This document shows, piece after piece, positions 19,202 through 31,513 of a DNA stretch of 64,000 bases. The translations under genes were made by a program, and so were the position numbers. Under the pieces are notes generated by a model. It was given only the letters and a program-made list of their open reading frames with translations. It ran no database searches and had not been told where the DNA came from. The stretch comes from Durusdinium trenchii. Its lineage: Eukaryota; Sar; Dinophyceae; Suessiales; Symbiodiniaceae. Within the stretch, counting starts at the first letter, position 1, and each line of letters begins with the position of its first letter. The DNA is taken from assembly GCA_963970005.1 (NCBI GenBank), contig CAXAMN010001336.1, positions 439,689-503,688 of the forward strand. The letters run 5' to 3'.

Positions 19202-19456
19202 ATGTCTTCTCTCCACTCTTCGCGCCCAACAAAGCATCCTTTTTCCTTGGACCCCGGGGATTCAATCCCCACAAATGATTCCCAAACACGACCACCATCT
19301 GGGACTGGAAGATATATGAACCCCAGAAAGACCCCTTCTCAATCAAGCACACTGAACATGTACTCCCTTTAAGAAGTCCAGCTCGACTCCATTTGGGCCG
19401 AGCCTTCAGTCGTCCAGAAGCAGCTGCCGAAATCGGTTTGTATTCCCAGGGCAAAA

Positions 19457-19474
19457 ATATATATATATATATAT
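19457..19474. repeat. (AT)9 microsatellite
   Basis: Nine AT dinucleotides in a row. Confidence 0.9.
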
Positions 19475-19510
19475 GCAATATGATGCCATTCTCCCAGTCC
19501 CGGATGGCAG

Positions 19511-19620
19511 GATTCATGTTCTGGGGGATTGGCCGCCCGGCGCCGGCGAGGCATCACACCGCCTGGCGAGCGGAGGATTGGGCGGTGAGGACCTGACGTT
19601 CGATGCTCGGTTCGGGACTG
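19511..19620 (+). CDS. Putative exon (plus strand)
   Basis: The GC-rich islet has acceptor GGCAG|GATTC and donor GACTG|GTGACC. Its open frame reads 'LGDWPPGAGEASHRLASGG'. It is the only good plus-strand exon candidate in the right-hand 45 kb. The minus strand gives shorter alternatives, so orientation is uncertain. Confidence 0.25.
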
Positions 19621-21170
19621 GTGACCTATCAGTTGGCAGTGTATCAGTGGGTGAGGGGGGGGGGGAATCTGGTCAAAGGAAAAAATAGAACCTCAGAAAC
19701 AGGCATCTTCTCAGATTCGATGATTCAGGTATGATTCAGGTTCTTCTAGGGAAAAGAACCAATTGAATAAAACAAAATCTTCTAAGATGTGCCCATTGAT
19801 TGGGACCCTGCGGAGTTCTTGGACAAGGGCAGCTGTGAAAAACACATCGCTCTGGGCTGACTTAGTGGCTCGAGCACTACATCTGGTGGATCCGGCCCGT
19901 ACAGTCTCACAACAGGCAGTTTGAGGTGTTCCAAAAAATGACAGACGCTTGCTTGCCAATGACCTGGTAGGAGTTTTTCTTGGTGGGGTGGTTGGTATAG
20001 TGCTAGTTGGCGTTCATTGAAAACAACGCTGGCGTGTCAAGCTAAGGGAATGAAACGGCAGGAGTCGTTTAATGATAGCAACCAGCAACCCGCAGAAAGA
20101 TGTCGCGGGTCGATACCGTCAGATACCATCTTGTGCTTGACTTTTGACCAGATGTCTAGGTGTGCAGATCATGCTTCACTTTTCGACTGGTCTCGCTCTC
20201 AACACTGCTTGCGAGCCATGAGAACGACATCATCCAACTGGTCCTTTCCCAAAGCATGCTAGAGACGACAGCAAGCATTGCAGCTCCCGAGTACTCTCCA
20301 CAGGCAGCCACGGCAGCCACGCTTTCACGCATTTTGGATCATTTTGGACTCCAATCTCTCGATCTGGTCGGCCAGCATGCAAGACTTGAGCTTCGTCATG
20401 TCCGCAATCGCTTTAGCACACAGGCTTTAAAAGAGGGTGAACCCTCATAAGCGTGAAATCGCTGTATCACAAGAGATGGAACAAATCAACATATCTAAAA
20501 CACTATATTTTGCCTCAGTGAAGTAAAGGAAGATCCACTGGTCGAAGGTGCAACAAAACAACAGATCGCTTTTGGTGGGCGAGTTAGTCTCTGGAGCTAT
20601 GTGGTTCACAACTTCTTCTCGGACGCACGTCCCGCGTGCGTGGCGTGCATGGTGAAATCCACAGCCACTGCCCATCACATGCATGTGCTGACACAAGACG
20701 CACCTGGAACATTCCAAACACCGTTGTCCAGTGGTGCACCATTTTTGTTCATCAACCCCTGCCCCTGACAAAAGAACTGACGCCTGTCGGCCTTCAAGAG
20801 ACATTACGAACTAGGAATTCAGCTCCTTAGCCATCGGTCGCTTCTGCCATGAGTCTTTAGGAGGAGGGTCCTTCTGTTTGATCACCCAAATCTAGGGCTC
20901 ACAAGAGAGAGATCCACGGCGGCATACCCGCATCGTAGTTGATTTGGTTTTGTTCATTTGTTTGACATAAAAAAGCAATATGTGACATATATGTCTAAAG
21001 CAAGAGCGTCCACTGTCGATTGTAAAGGGTTGGGCTGTCCTGGATTTCAAAATTGGCTAGTTCCTGGGGCAGCAGGAACTGCTCTGTACAAAAGCTCTGT
21101 ACAAGAATCTCTCTGTACACCTCAAAAGCTGATTTGACAGAAGGCCACCGAAGGGAAACTCACATTAAAC
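19621..21170. other. Intergenic; G11 run
   Basis: No supported gene. An uninterrupted run of 11 G lies at 19655-19665, a site prone to sequencing error. Confidence 0.45.
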
Positions 21171-21205
21171 GCTACAGTATCTGAGGGAATGTCAGATACT
21201 GTAGC
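21171..21205. repeat. Perfect 14-bp hairpin
   Basis: GCTACAGTATCTGA (21171-21184) and its exact reverse complement (21192-21205) are separated by a 7-nt loop, GGGAATG. No T-run follows directly, so there is no support for a terminator. It may be the centre of a foldback element. Confidence 0.8.
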
Positions 21206-21499
21206 TTTAGTAATTCTATCAAATCGTAATAATTTGATATCATATCACCTGAAACCAAACATTAGACCTTGGCTCATCCGGCTGTTTCGCTTGTGCAGGT
21301 GAGTGTCTTCCAAAACCACACCGCCACCGCTGTCGTGTCGGCTGTTGGAGTGTGGTTCAGGGAGCCAACGGAGCAGGGCCCCTTACAACTCCAATGACGT
21401 AGCCAGTGGAAGTTTCTCCAAGGTCCCCCAAGGCCACCAAAGAGAACAGGAGAAGTTGTTGAAACTCCTCCAAGGAGGAAACACTAGTGGGTTGAGAGA

Positions 21500-21584
21500 T
21501 GATGGCAAAATCCTCAAAAGGTGGTTTAGTAGTGGATCCCCATCTAAAAGACATCTTGGGGTGCCAGCGCCATAGAAACCACTG
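21500..21584. repeat. MITE-like repeat, AAACCACTG family (partial copy)
   Basis: It shares 'GGATCCCCATCTAAAAGACATCTT' type sequence and the GAAACCACTG end followed by TA with copies at 29285-29412, 36838-36933 and 62568-62689. The 5' end is not clear. Confidence 0.5.
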
Positions 21585-22806
21585 TAGAAGTCGTTGAAAC
21601 ATCCGCTTCTACAAATGTTGAAACCACACTCTCATGGAACTCCAAAATGAAGAGCTTAGGTCGACTGCCTGTCCAAACTTCTGGCTGCTTGTTGCCCAAA
21701 CACCCCTACTTCACGTTTTGCCGGAGGTTCCCGAACGCATCCCTGCCTCACCCGAACTTTGATGTTGAAGAGGTTGAAGATACAAACATCGAACAACATT
21801 GGGAAGGAAACGTAAAACCAATGAATTAGAGAATCATGTTTACGATGTTTAAAACAATAATACACAAGGTTGTCTCTGTATTTCTCGTTTATAGACAGTT
21901 CTTTAGTTGAAACACGATGCCTCCCTCAGACCTCTTAGAAAAATCTCTAGCTTTAGCCTCACCCAATAGGAGCCCTTCGTTAAACGAATTCACACAGGTG
22001 TTTCATACGGTTTTGGTTCATGGGGAATGAAATGCTGGAAATCGTCAACAACTCACCTTTGGAACCAACACACACAAAGAAAGGAACAAAAGATCTGATT
22101 CTTCCAGCAGCCCTCAAGCACTTGCTTGAAGCCACTACCCGCGGCTCTCAAGTCGGATGACTTCCTTCTGCAAATGAGGATCCACCATTGGGGCTGCAAT
22201 GTCCGCCCCCATGCGGTACTGGTGGCCTATGTTGGATTAGATTAGCTTTCTGGAAAAGGAGGCCAAGCTGGAAAAGGGAGAAGATAGAAGACAAAAAGCA
22301 CACCCAAACGCTCCATGGGCTGCCATATATGCCGATCAGTTGGGGTGGTTTGGGGGGGTCAACGTAGGCATATCTGGCATACATGGAGTGTATGGGACAT
22401 ATACATGGTAAAAGTGTAAAACGAACAAGCCAATGGCCAAGCAAGCAGGGCGAAGCAATGCCGCCAAGCAATGCCGGCGGCGGTGGTGGTGTTTGCTGGC
22501 CGCACACGTTGTATTTTAACATGGAAAACAAACAAAGAACACCTCGAGACTAATTACATCTAATTACCCAAAGACCCCTGAGAAAAGCATGTTTGCCCAA
22601 AAACCTCCTCTCCCTTGGACTTCCAAAGCTCTCCTGATTCCAACACCCGCAGAAACCACGCGACCTCGACTTAGGACGAAACCACCTGTGCATCGCCCAG
22701 AGACTGGATGAACTCCAACCACACCTTTCCCTACGTACGTCCAGTCCGACCCAGGTCCAGTCTCCAGGTCTTTCACCTCCCTTGTGTTCGAAAAGGTCTC
22801 CAAAAT

Positions 22807-22824
22807 AGCTAGCTGCAGCTAGCT
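22807..22824. repeat. 18-bp perfect palindrome
   Basis: AGCTAGCTGCAGCTAGCT is its own reverse complement. No flanking gene explains it. Confidence 0.9.
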
Positions 22825-25185
22825 TTATTGTTACTAAGAATAGATAAGAATGCTACTATAGTAATAAGGCCAGGAGCCCCCCTCATAGCGTCCTGGTTCC
22901 AAGTCCAGTTCATGACCACGCGTCTGACCTGTGAGGCTCCCCCCCGCACCGAGGCAGGTCGGTCAAGGGGTCTTCGACTGACTGGGTTCGAAGAGGACGA
23001 CAGGGTTCGTCCCTTTTAGTGTGACGCTACTTAGTAGTATATTGACACTACTAGTATAAATATAGTAAAGCTGACAGGTTACTTAGTAGTATCAATATAG
23101 CCACGTGAAGAGGGTCTCAGATTTCTTAGGTGTGCCACACGAGCTGGTTGACACTACTCATGTACGTCCAATAGTGACTCCTCATCAAGAAGGCCACGTC
23201 TCGCAATCTCTGTACAGCCTGTGGGGTCGCACATATCTCGGTAGAGCCCCACTGCCATCGCGGCGCAAGAGATACAAAAGCTTGCGGATGAGGCCACTGC
23301 CAACAAAAAATCCATGCGGATATCGTCTCAGCACTTGGTCATTCAATATTGTGAGACATCTACTATGACTATGGCATCATCACCAAACGCACATGGGCAA
23401 GGGGCTTCGGCATTTGCTCTGTCAGTTGATGAACCAAAGAACAGCATTAGCAGCTCGGTGAAACATACCTATAGAGCATCCTGTCTGGGTGTCCTGTCTG
23501 GAGATCCCTAAGTCGTGGGTTGGGTAGTCCGGGCACCCACAGGACAGAGGGTCCTACTGTTGACCGTAGTACTGTATCCATCCAACAATGACCCCCCTGT
23601 TGCCCCTGTTTGTCGAGGAAAGCAGTCTTCGAAGGGGCCATAGATGGGTGAAATTGTGTACTATTGTTGGATAACGAGGGTCATTGAGGCATGATGAAGG
23701 GTGTTGGAAGTCACCTGTTCAGAGATCCGTCACTAATCGCCAACCATCAGTTGGATAGTTGAACTCCTCAGAAAAGACCAAATTCGTCACTTAGTCCGTG
23801 CAAAACGTGGCAAAACCTCTCACTGGAACAATCGCTCGTTCTGCCTCAATTTTGTTATTTCCGTCATTTTGTTGTGCCCATTGTGCCCTGCTTTTGATAC
23901 CTGGTCCCCCTCAAGTCAACTTAAAGTCCCAAAACCGTTTGACAACAAAACAAGTCTCTGATCCAAACGAGTCTTGAGCGAAACTAGTCCCACCATTTGG
24001 TTTTTGTGAACCCCCCCCATCCTCTGGAAGGAGTCTCTGATGTTGTTTAAAGAACTCTTGAGTCTGCCCAGATCTGCCCACTCTTCCAACCGATGCCCTC
24101 AAATCCGCCCCAACGGCGTCGGAGGCAAGCGCTCACACTCCAGGCGCCCTGCAGGCGCTCTGCCTTGGAAGTTCGGTGGGGTTTGATTATGTTTTGCAGT
24201 GTGCATTCTGATGAGCGCAGGCCTAGACTTCCAGCCATTTTCAAGCTCTATATACTATATACCATATAAATATAAAATATGTCATGTCATACATCAATTT
24301 CATTCTGGTTCTGAGTGATTCACGTCCAAGCACAGAAATTCACCCCACACTTTCAAGTTTTACATCAAAACACCACTTCTAAGGAGTCGTTCTTGGGCGT
24401 CCCCTTAGACTCCACCCAAGTGAATTGATTTGCCTAGCCTAAATGACCGTTCGGTCTTGCCAGGGCTGCAGTGAACAGGCAGGTGTATGGTGAGCAAGTT
24501 TTTGGCAGAAACCACAACGCTTGGAGCTCCACTTGATTGATGGCCATTAAGGATGCTAGAAGCAGGAGCTTAAACGCTGGTGATGCTCAAGGCAGCAAGA
24601 AAGGCTGTAAAGAACTCTGGCTGCGGGTCAAAACCCACATAATCCCCACAGGAATACAAACGGCACCGAACAATTCAACAAGGCAATCCAGAGCTGAACA
24701 TGTTCTTCAACTTTGACTCAAATGCGAACACGTGTCAATTGGCATCCCTCCCCTCAAATGGTAGAAGTGGATTGAGACTAGTCAATAGCACAATCCCCCC
24801 AAAAAGGTGGTTCATTCAAACACCATCAAGACTTTTGGGTGGACTTATCGTGGATCTCCCACGACCAATGCCAGTCGAGCGACCGCGGCTATGCCTATGC
24901 CTGATGCCAAATCACACGGCCCTGCTCCTGGGTGAAGTCCGACGTCAATCTGGATGAAGGTGGGAATGGTGAGAAACAAATAGGGCCCACGGGTACACCT
25001 TGAACTTATTATGGCAAGTCACTATTGGTAGATTTGGGGCTGAAGAGATTTATATACTCTATACTATACGCGATTCACTCAATGATGGTAGGGGTCCAAT
25101 TCTCAAAACGGATGTGATTGAGAGTTTCCTGCGTTCCATCTTAGCCTGATCTGTTCAATCCAGAATGGTGAGCAACGCTGAGTGC

Positions 25186-25249
25186 CAGGAGTTTTTAAAG
25201 GGATGTTCCGTTTTGAGTTCCCAGAGTGAGTGGATGTTCTGGGCACCCT
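25186..25249 (-). repeat. Diverged copy of the CCACCCCTTTGTGACTCCTGG repeat
   Basis: On the minus strand it aligns with 38672-38728. 'GTGCCCAGAACATCCACTCACT' type sequence is well kept and the distal CCTGGCA end is recognisable. The middle is diverged. Confidence 0.45.
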
Positions 25250-26515
25250 AATTAACCTCCATGGATCTCTCCCTGTTCCTCCATGGAGCTGCTGGTGCGT
25301 CATTACCTCTGTCGCTGTTCCAGGGAACTCGTCCATCAACGATCGGGTTTGTGTCCAAACGCGAGCCTTTCCACCGCGTTGGCTAACCGCGTTGGCGTGC
25401 GTTTCTTGTATCTAACAGGTGTCCACTGTTACCACTAGCCCTAGCAGGTACCGACCACTGATAGTAGCCCTGCTGGTCTTCTTTGGGCAAATCAAATCAA
25501 TTCACTATTCTGCGACAAAACCTCCCATTCACCCCTCATTTCACCCCTCCCAGGTAGATGACAAAAACATGCAAAAACCTCTTTTTGCCCCGCGACTCGA
25601 GGCGACTGGTCTAAGGCAACTCGTCTACATGAAAGGCTCGTGAGTTCGGACTCGGCAGACTCTGACTGCACTCTCCATGTGACTCTGTGGACTCTCCGAG
25701 TGGCTAAAGTGGTCTTTCCCAGCAAGGTCTTCTGGTCCACCTCGGGTTCTGGATCAGGTCTCCCGTGGTCCTGGGGACCTTCGTTGACAACGAAGAAAGG
25801 ACGCAGCAAGTTGATACCAGTTGTCATAATAACTATGGTTGATACCAGTTGACTCAGCAATGTCCAAGGAAAGGTTCCTTTCAGCAAGAGTATTCTACAG
25901 GTAGTGGCCATCTTTTGGGGGGGAGATGTGCAAGCTCCATATGGGTTTAGTCATCTGCGCAAAGAGCCCGTCCCCCCCAAAATACAACTGCCCCAATACA
26001 ACTGCCCTTGAAAAGGAAACATAACAAACAACAAACCATCACCAGAACATGTCATGGAAATGCATGGCATGGCCATGCATGGCCCCTTGGATGAACATAG
26101 TTTCTTCTACATAAACCTCGGTGCTTCTACAAAGGACCTATGATTTCATTCTCGGCCCACTCTTATTTCCTTTACACCCCGGACCTTGTACTCTGATGAC
26201 ACAGGTGAGTACGGACACAAGTGACTGAGTCGAGGTGACAGGAGATCCAGGTCCAATGAAGCAAGCAAGCTATACTCTCCAGGTGACACAGGTCCAGGTC
26301 TCATCATATTGATGCCACCCATCCTCGTCGTCGAGAACGACTCGAACGGTCGTTCGACCGACGGTTGTGCGCTTCATGGCAGGCGGATCTGGACACCCCG
26401 GGGGCACCATGCTTGACCACCCGATCGATACTTGCACACACGTGTCCCAAGCCACACACGTCCCGGACCTTCCGTGTCAGGGGGTACCGGGCCGTACCGG
26501 GGGTGTGAAAAATGA
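25250..26515. other. Intergenic
   Basis: Nothing supported. The sequence changes abruptly into coding sequence at about 26510, consistent with the 5' truncation point of the LINE fragment that follows. Confidence 0.4.
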
Positions 26516-27715
26516 ACAGTTGTTGAGGATTTCAACCCTTTGGCGCCCGTGACTTCGTGGTGGACTGACGGTTCTGTGTTTTGGCCTCATGTTTTCTGGC
26601 TTTCGGCTGGGGGCTTCTCCATTGTCAATGAACGACAGCAAGAAGTCTATGGTGGACATGTTCATCATTTGCACATTTCGTCATACACCACCGAACTCTG
26701 GGCCATTGTTACAGCCATTCACAAGTGTTCTGGTCCAACGGAAGTTTTCACGGATTGTCAGACGATTGTGGATCAATTCGCCCAGTTGAGAGCTCAAGGC
26801 TCTGCGCAAGACAGCTGGTCCCACTTATCCTGGTGGCAAGCGGTGAACAATAGGTTGACGGATTTGCTTAGAAGGCATTCTGATCCTTTTGTTGTGTCTT
26901 GGGTTCCTTCTCACCTGTATGAACACCTCCCGGAGACTTATATCACCACGGAGATGGCTTCTGCAAAGAATACTGAGATCAGACACATTGTTGGCAACCG
27001 ATATGCTGACAAATTTGCCAAGTACCACGCCTTCCAAGCCACCAGCGTGAGTCCAGATGACGAACACATGTTGAAGACCAGCATTGTTCGTAGACAGGAT
27101 TGGCTGACACAGTTGAAACTTGATATCGCCTCACTCCAGAAAATCGACCAAGACAATAAACTCGAGGCTCGCTTAGCAGCTGAAGAAGCTTCAGAAGATG
27201 TTTTTGTTCTTTTTCCTCAATGGAACTGGGGCGCTCAGATCCAGGACTTCCCATGGACTCCAACGTATGTTTTTAGTGCAGCGACTATTCCTCCTCAATG
27301 GTCCTGCAAACCTCAGGATTGGAAAGTTTTGGGCTCGTTTTTCGAATGTCAACATTGGCGGCTCGCGGAGGATGCGGTCACCTCTTATGTAGAGTTGGCT
27401 GTGGTGTTTTTCTTGCAGGGCTTCCGGCTACCTTCGCAGGATACTTCCATTCACACTTTCCGTGACCTCACAACTGAAGTCCGCCAGTTTGTCACCCAGG
27501 TTCGTGGTGTTTCGGGCACTTCTTTCATTCCTGGCTGTCACAACCGACATCGAAATAAAAGCATTGGGAAGTCTTTACCGAACGGCACGATCGACGGAGC
27601 TGAGATCTTCATGACTCACGACATTAGAGTTCGCTTTGCTCGCATCCTTGCGGGTGTTTCCACGGCTCGGTTGCAAGCGTGGGCCTTCACTTTAGACAGC
27701 GCTGAGGCTTAATTC
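26516..27715 (+). CDS. 5'-truncated LINE tail: RNase H plus C-terminal domain
   Basis: An uninterrupted frame is open from 26516 and ends at TAA 27710-27712. It has no ATG at its start because it is a fragment. RNase H motifs are complete in one frame: 'WWTDGS', 'TTELWA', 'FTDCQT' and 'VGNRYADKFA'. The following 230 residues match the post-RNase-H domain of the LINE at 1-14 kb, including 'SYVELAVVFFLQGFRLP'. Loss of everything upstream (finger, RT, endonuclease) with an intact 3' end is the normal result of incomplete reverse transcription. The lack of frameshifts suggests this copy is younger than the giant one. Confidence 0.75.
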
Positions 27716-28381
27716 GGGGTTCACATGTGAAATCATATGTGTGGAGGATGCCAGGCAGAATGCCCGGTATGCCAGACGAGACTCACTCGCCGCGACAGGA
27801 AGAACAGAATAGACCAACCTTCCCCCCCAAAAACTGACTGGTGCGACTCGTAGGGAATAAGGGAATCCATCGCCCCCAATAGGGATTCTGGATCCCACCC
27901 TCAGCCACCCTGCGAGACCGTCGCACCGGTCAGAAAAAGAACTGCAGGTCGGTTTGGAGCTCCAGGTTTGGACTCACCATGTCGAGTTCAGCAGTGCGGT
28001 GCCAATGAAATGGTTCCGGCTGACGGGTCCCTCAAAACCAACTAGTTGGACACCCAAAACCCCTTGCATCGGTTCGCGTCTGATCCCCTATTTGTAACAC
28101 TTCAAAGGGCCATAGCTTCTATGGCCCACAAAACTGTGATTGGGCCTTTTCACCACCCATCTGTCAAAACTGCCTCAGGAACGTCAGAGGATCCAAAGAA
28201 AAGTCCGCTCAAAAAACACAATTTGCATTCTGCCGTCCACTCTGCAATCATTTCTGAGTGACTGTTTTAGTGTGGACACTCCCTTTCACATCCTTTTCTC
28301 ACCCCTCACAATCCCTCCAATTCTCCTTCTCCTTTTCTTTCTCGAATATCAAAACCACCTTTTAGCGGCACCTCCACATAC
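27716..28381. other. Probable LINE 3' UTR then intergenic
   Basis: The first 100-200 bp after the stop are probably the 3' UTR of the LINE fragment. I see no tail repeat and no other feature. Confidence 0.35.
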
Positions 28382-28517
28382 CTCCACCCCACCGTCTATC
28401 CCACCCCGCTGACGTCTGATCTCCAACCTCTCTCTGTCAAAGCGTCTGCGCCACAACCCCAAGACGTCGCTCCGGACAGGAGCTTCGTGATCTTCGCCGG
28501 GTCCGCACCCGGATGCC
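28382..28517 (-). CDS. Putative exon, basic and Gly-rich
   Basis: 136 bp. The acceptor is GCGCAG|GGCATC and the donor is GGAG|GTATGT, a strong GT site. Entering with 1 nt, it reads 'SDVLGLWRRRFDRERLEIRR' and ends in phase 0. Function unknown. Confidence 0.35.
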
Positions 28518-29284
28518 CTGCGCCCGACCCACCGAGGCTCCGCTCTCGCTCTCGGCGCTCGCACGAGGACGGAGCAAAGGCGTCGGTTGACCGATGTAAA
28601 CCAGTACAGCCATCGGTTGTTGGGATGATCTCTATCTGTTTGGTGGAAAGATCTTGACGAAAATCATCCTACCCAAAGTAGAGGCAAGACAATCCAGGCA
28701 AGAAGTCTAAGAAATATACAGTATACCAATCGTTTTAAATCGTTTTAAGTAAAAACATTGACATGTCACTGTCTGGGACTTCTCATGTCTTTTCTTGGTT
28801 CCTTTTGGTGAAGGAGATTTACCATAAACCCAGGGGAAGTGATGTTGGACAAAAGACCACGGATGGGATCTGGAAAGATGAGAAGGGTCAGGAGAATCAG
28901 TTTTGAGACTTATACAGTCAAAAAACAAAGATTTATGAATCCCCCCCCTCTTAGGGCATCAAATGTTTGTCAACACACACTGGTGGCATCAAATGTTGAG
29001 TAACAGTGAGTCTTGGCACCTTCGTTGCTCCAATCTTCAGAAGTGTCCAAGAAAAATACCAGTGTTGTGTTGACAAAAAAAAAATCAACCAATTCCCCTC
29101 ATGTTCAGTCTGCTTTCCTTTACAAACACAAAAAACTTCTTAAAGTCTGGGCTATCCCTGCATTCAAGAGTCCCCATCCGCACTGCCCGCGGCCGGTTTT
29201 GACGAACGCTAGGTTTGATCTTCGATGGGGGGGTTGTCCCCCGTCTATCATTAACATGAAAGCTAAGGACATACAAGCTAGTTA
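28518..29284. other. Intergenic
   Basis: No gene or repeat that I can support. Confidence 0.4.
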
Positions 29285-29412
29285 CAGTGGTTTGAAAGGT
29301 TCGATGGCACAAGTTACCCCAAGATAGGCGGTTTATATGGAGCCATATGGAGCCCCATATAAGACATGTAAGAGACATCTTAGGCTTTGTGCCATCTACT
29401 CTGAAACCACTG
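29285..29412. repeat. MITE-like repeat, CAGTGGTTT/AAACCACTG termini
   Basis: It starts CAGTGGTTTGA after TA and ends TCTGAAACCACTG. It is 128 bp, with inverted ends and an internal palindromic ATATGGAGCC cluster. It aligns along its length with 62568-62689 and in parts with 36838-36933 and 21500-21584. Confidence 0.6.
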
Positions 29413-29937
29413 TTTTCCCCCCATGACCGTGTGCTTTGCTCAAGAACTTTAACGTCCAAACATATCCATTGGACCGAAAGCGGGAGTTCCCCACCCCAGC
29501 TGACCACAGCGTGAGCACAGCATGAGCACAGCGCCTATGAGATGGTAGTGGAAGAGCTCCAGCCAATTCATGCTGGAAGGCATGAAATACCTTGGACACA
29601 GAAGACCACGACCCCTCACAGGTGCTCGCAATTGGCTTGACCACCGGTTTGGATGAATCCAACTGGAAGATGTTCCTGTTGCAGCCGGGCAAAGGCAATT
29701 TAGACCATTTCAGCTGGGTTTCAGCATACCCATGTTGTAGGTGCACTGTATACATCTAGATAGCATACATCAGAGCTTTTTTTGTGGCTGGTTTCCATCT
29801 TTCGGGACGATCTATATATACAATGTAGGTCTATGTGGGTCTATGTGCCAATGCAGGCCTCTGGGTCCATATACATGAAGCCTAGGGGCTGGATTCCATT
29901 CGTGCAAGCAAGATCAAGTAAGTGGGTATGAAACATA

Positions 29938-30018
29938 CCAGGACCATCCAAGGGGTCTCCAATGGACTACCCCACACTACCTATAGGCTTCCATTGGGCA
30001 CCCCTTGGATGGTCCAGG
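29938..30018. repeat. 81-bp palindromic MITE, copy 1
   Basis: The arms CCAGGACCATCCAAGGGG and CCCCTTGGATGGTCCAGG pair along a stem of about 29 bp, including the inner CCAATGGA/TCCATTGG, around a loop of about 23 nt. TA flanks both ends. Length and central 40 nt are identical to the copy at 36165-36245. Confidence 0.75.
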
Positions 30019-31447
30019 TAGGCAAACCTGGTTTTGAGTTCCAGTGGAGCGGCTCGCCCAGCTTCAACTCGTGGGAAGGCATCTCAGCGATCATCTCCTC
30101 AGCGAACTGGGTGCAAGACACCAAAAGAAATCAACGAGCCACATCGAACTCCTTGATGTTGGAGTTCAAGTTCACGGCTATACTGGAACATAGGATCCTT
30201 AAGCACTTCCTTATAAGCTCTATCTGTCTCATTCGAATGGCTATTTCAAGCTCACTCAAGTTCAGGAGCAATCCGACGCCCGTGAGCTGTGTGAGCAAGC
30301 AAAGTACTGTGCGTGCGATCCGTCAGGGTGGGGCCAGGCCGGTCTGAGAGAGTCGAGAGGAAGCTCCCAAAAGCTGCCAAGGCCAGCTGTCAAGCAGAAA
30401 CACCAGGATCTGTGACCCAACGTGACGGAACTTGAAGGTTTTGTGACCCAACTGACCCAGCTGGGACATCTGGGGAGGCTTAAGTGATGCTCAAACTCAA
30501 CGATTTAAAGGGTCACACTGAAGAACCAGGCAGTCGAACAAACAGAATGAGCTTCGGAAAATATCCTTTCTCGACTGGCAAATGAAAAGACATCCTCATG
30601 CCTTGTGGCGCGGCGGCTCCCCAACAAAACCACTCGAGTTGTCGGAGCAAAGATGCAGGCGAGCATCGTCCGAAGATGCCTGAGGATACGGCTGGGTGTC
30701 AGGCTTGGAGTGTTTATGGCAGTACGACAGGACAACAGTGCAGGTGGTTCAGGATGTTTATATTTGAGGTACATGCGTTTGTTATGAAGAACATGCATTG
30801 GAGTGTTTGAGGAAGGAATCATCCACCACCGCCCAGAAACTCATACGTACAGTCTATATTTAGTGGGTTGAAGGTCATGAGGGTCATGAGGGTTCGTTGG
30901 GCTGTATCATTGTATCATGTCTTCTGTTTACAGTACTCCTAGTCTTTGTTGGACACCTGATGTGTTTTTTTTTGTTTGTTTTTCGAACTTTCAGAAGACA
31001 ATTGAGTGTTCAGGTCCCAACAACTCTCGAAGCACACGGCCCGAAGATAAAACCACAATGATCAGGCCTTCGCGGGTAAAATCTTCACCTTCTGCACATT
31101 CTCTGCCTACCCTTCCAGCTTCGTTGAAACGTACGAGACTCCCGCAAACGTCGTTGTGATTCGGTTTCTCGTACTTCTCCCGAGCTTGGTCCGAGAAACA
31201 AGAAACACTTGTCAAAAAAGTTCAACAACACAGTGAAGGAGAAAAGAAGTAATACAAAATACTGTGATACAAATTCCTGAATACATTCACTGTCAAATCT
31301 TGTGGCGTCTTCTACCTCCCAAAGCACAGCACTTGTGCAGGTGTTGATCAGTAGGAACCAATGAGTGATTCGTCACTTCCCTCTCAGCTCATTCTCCACT
31401 GCCACCGTGGCCTGACGCAACCAACTGATCGACCAAGTTCAGCGTGC
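30019..31447. other. Intergenic
   Basis: No supported gene. GGTCATGA repeats twice near 30875. A T/C-rich tract lies at about 30960-30985. Confidence 0.4.
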
Positions 31448-31513
31448 CTGCAGCGCTCTCTCTTCCTCACTGATGGGCTCCTCCACCTTTGCCCTCATCC
31501 GCACGTGCCCCTC
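31448..31513 (-). CDS. Putative 66-bp exon, acidic helix
   Basis: The acceptor is CCGCAG|GAGGGG. The donor is CTGCAG|GCACGC, a GC-type donor. The frame is open (phase 0/0) and reads 'EGHVRMRAKVEEPISEEER'. Confidence 0.35.

Larger units (their letters stand above)
21206..25185. other. Intergenic with scattered repeats
   Basis: No confident gene. A weak minus-strand exon-like islet at about 24090-24180 reads 'GAWSVSACLRRRWGGFE', without a clear donor. TACTTAGTAGTAT occurs twice (about 23029 and 23080). Confidence 0.4.
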
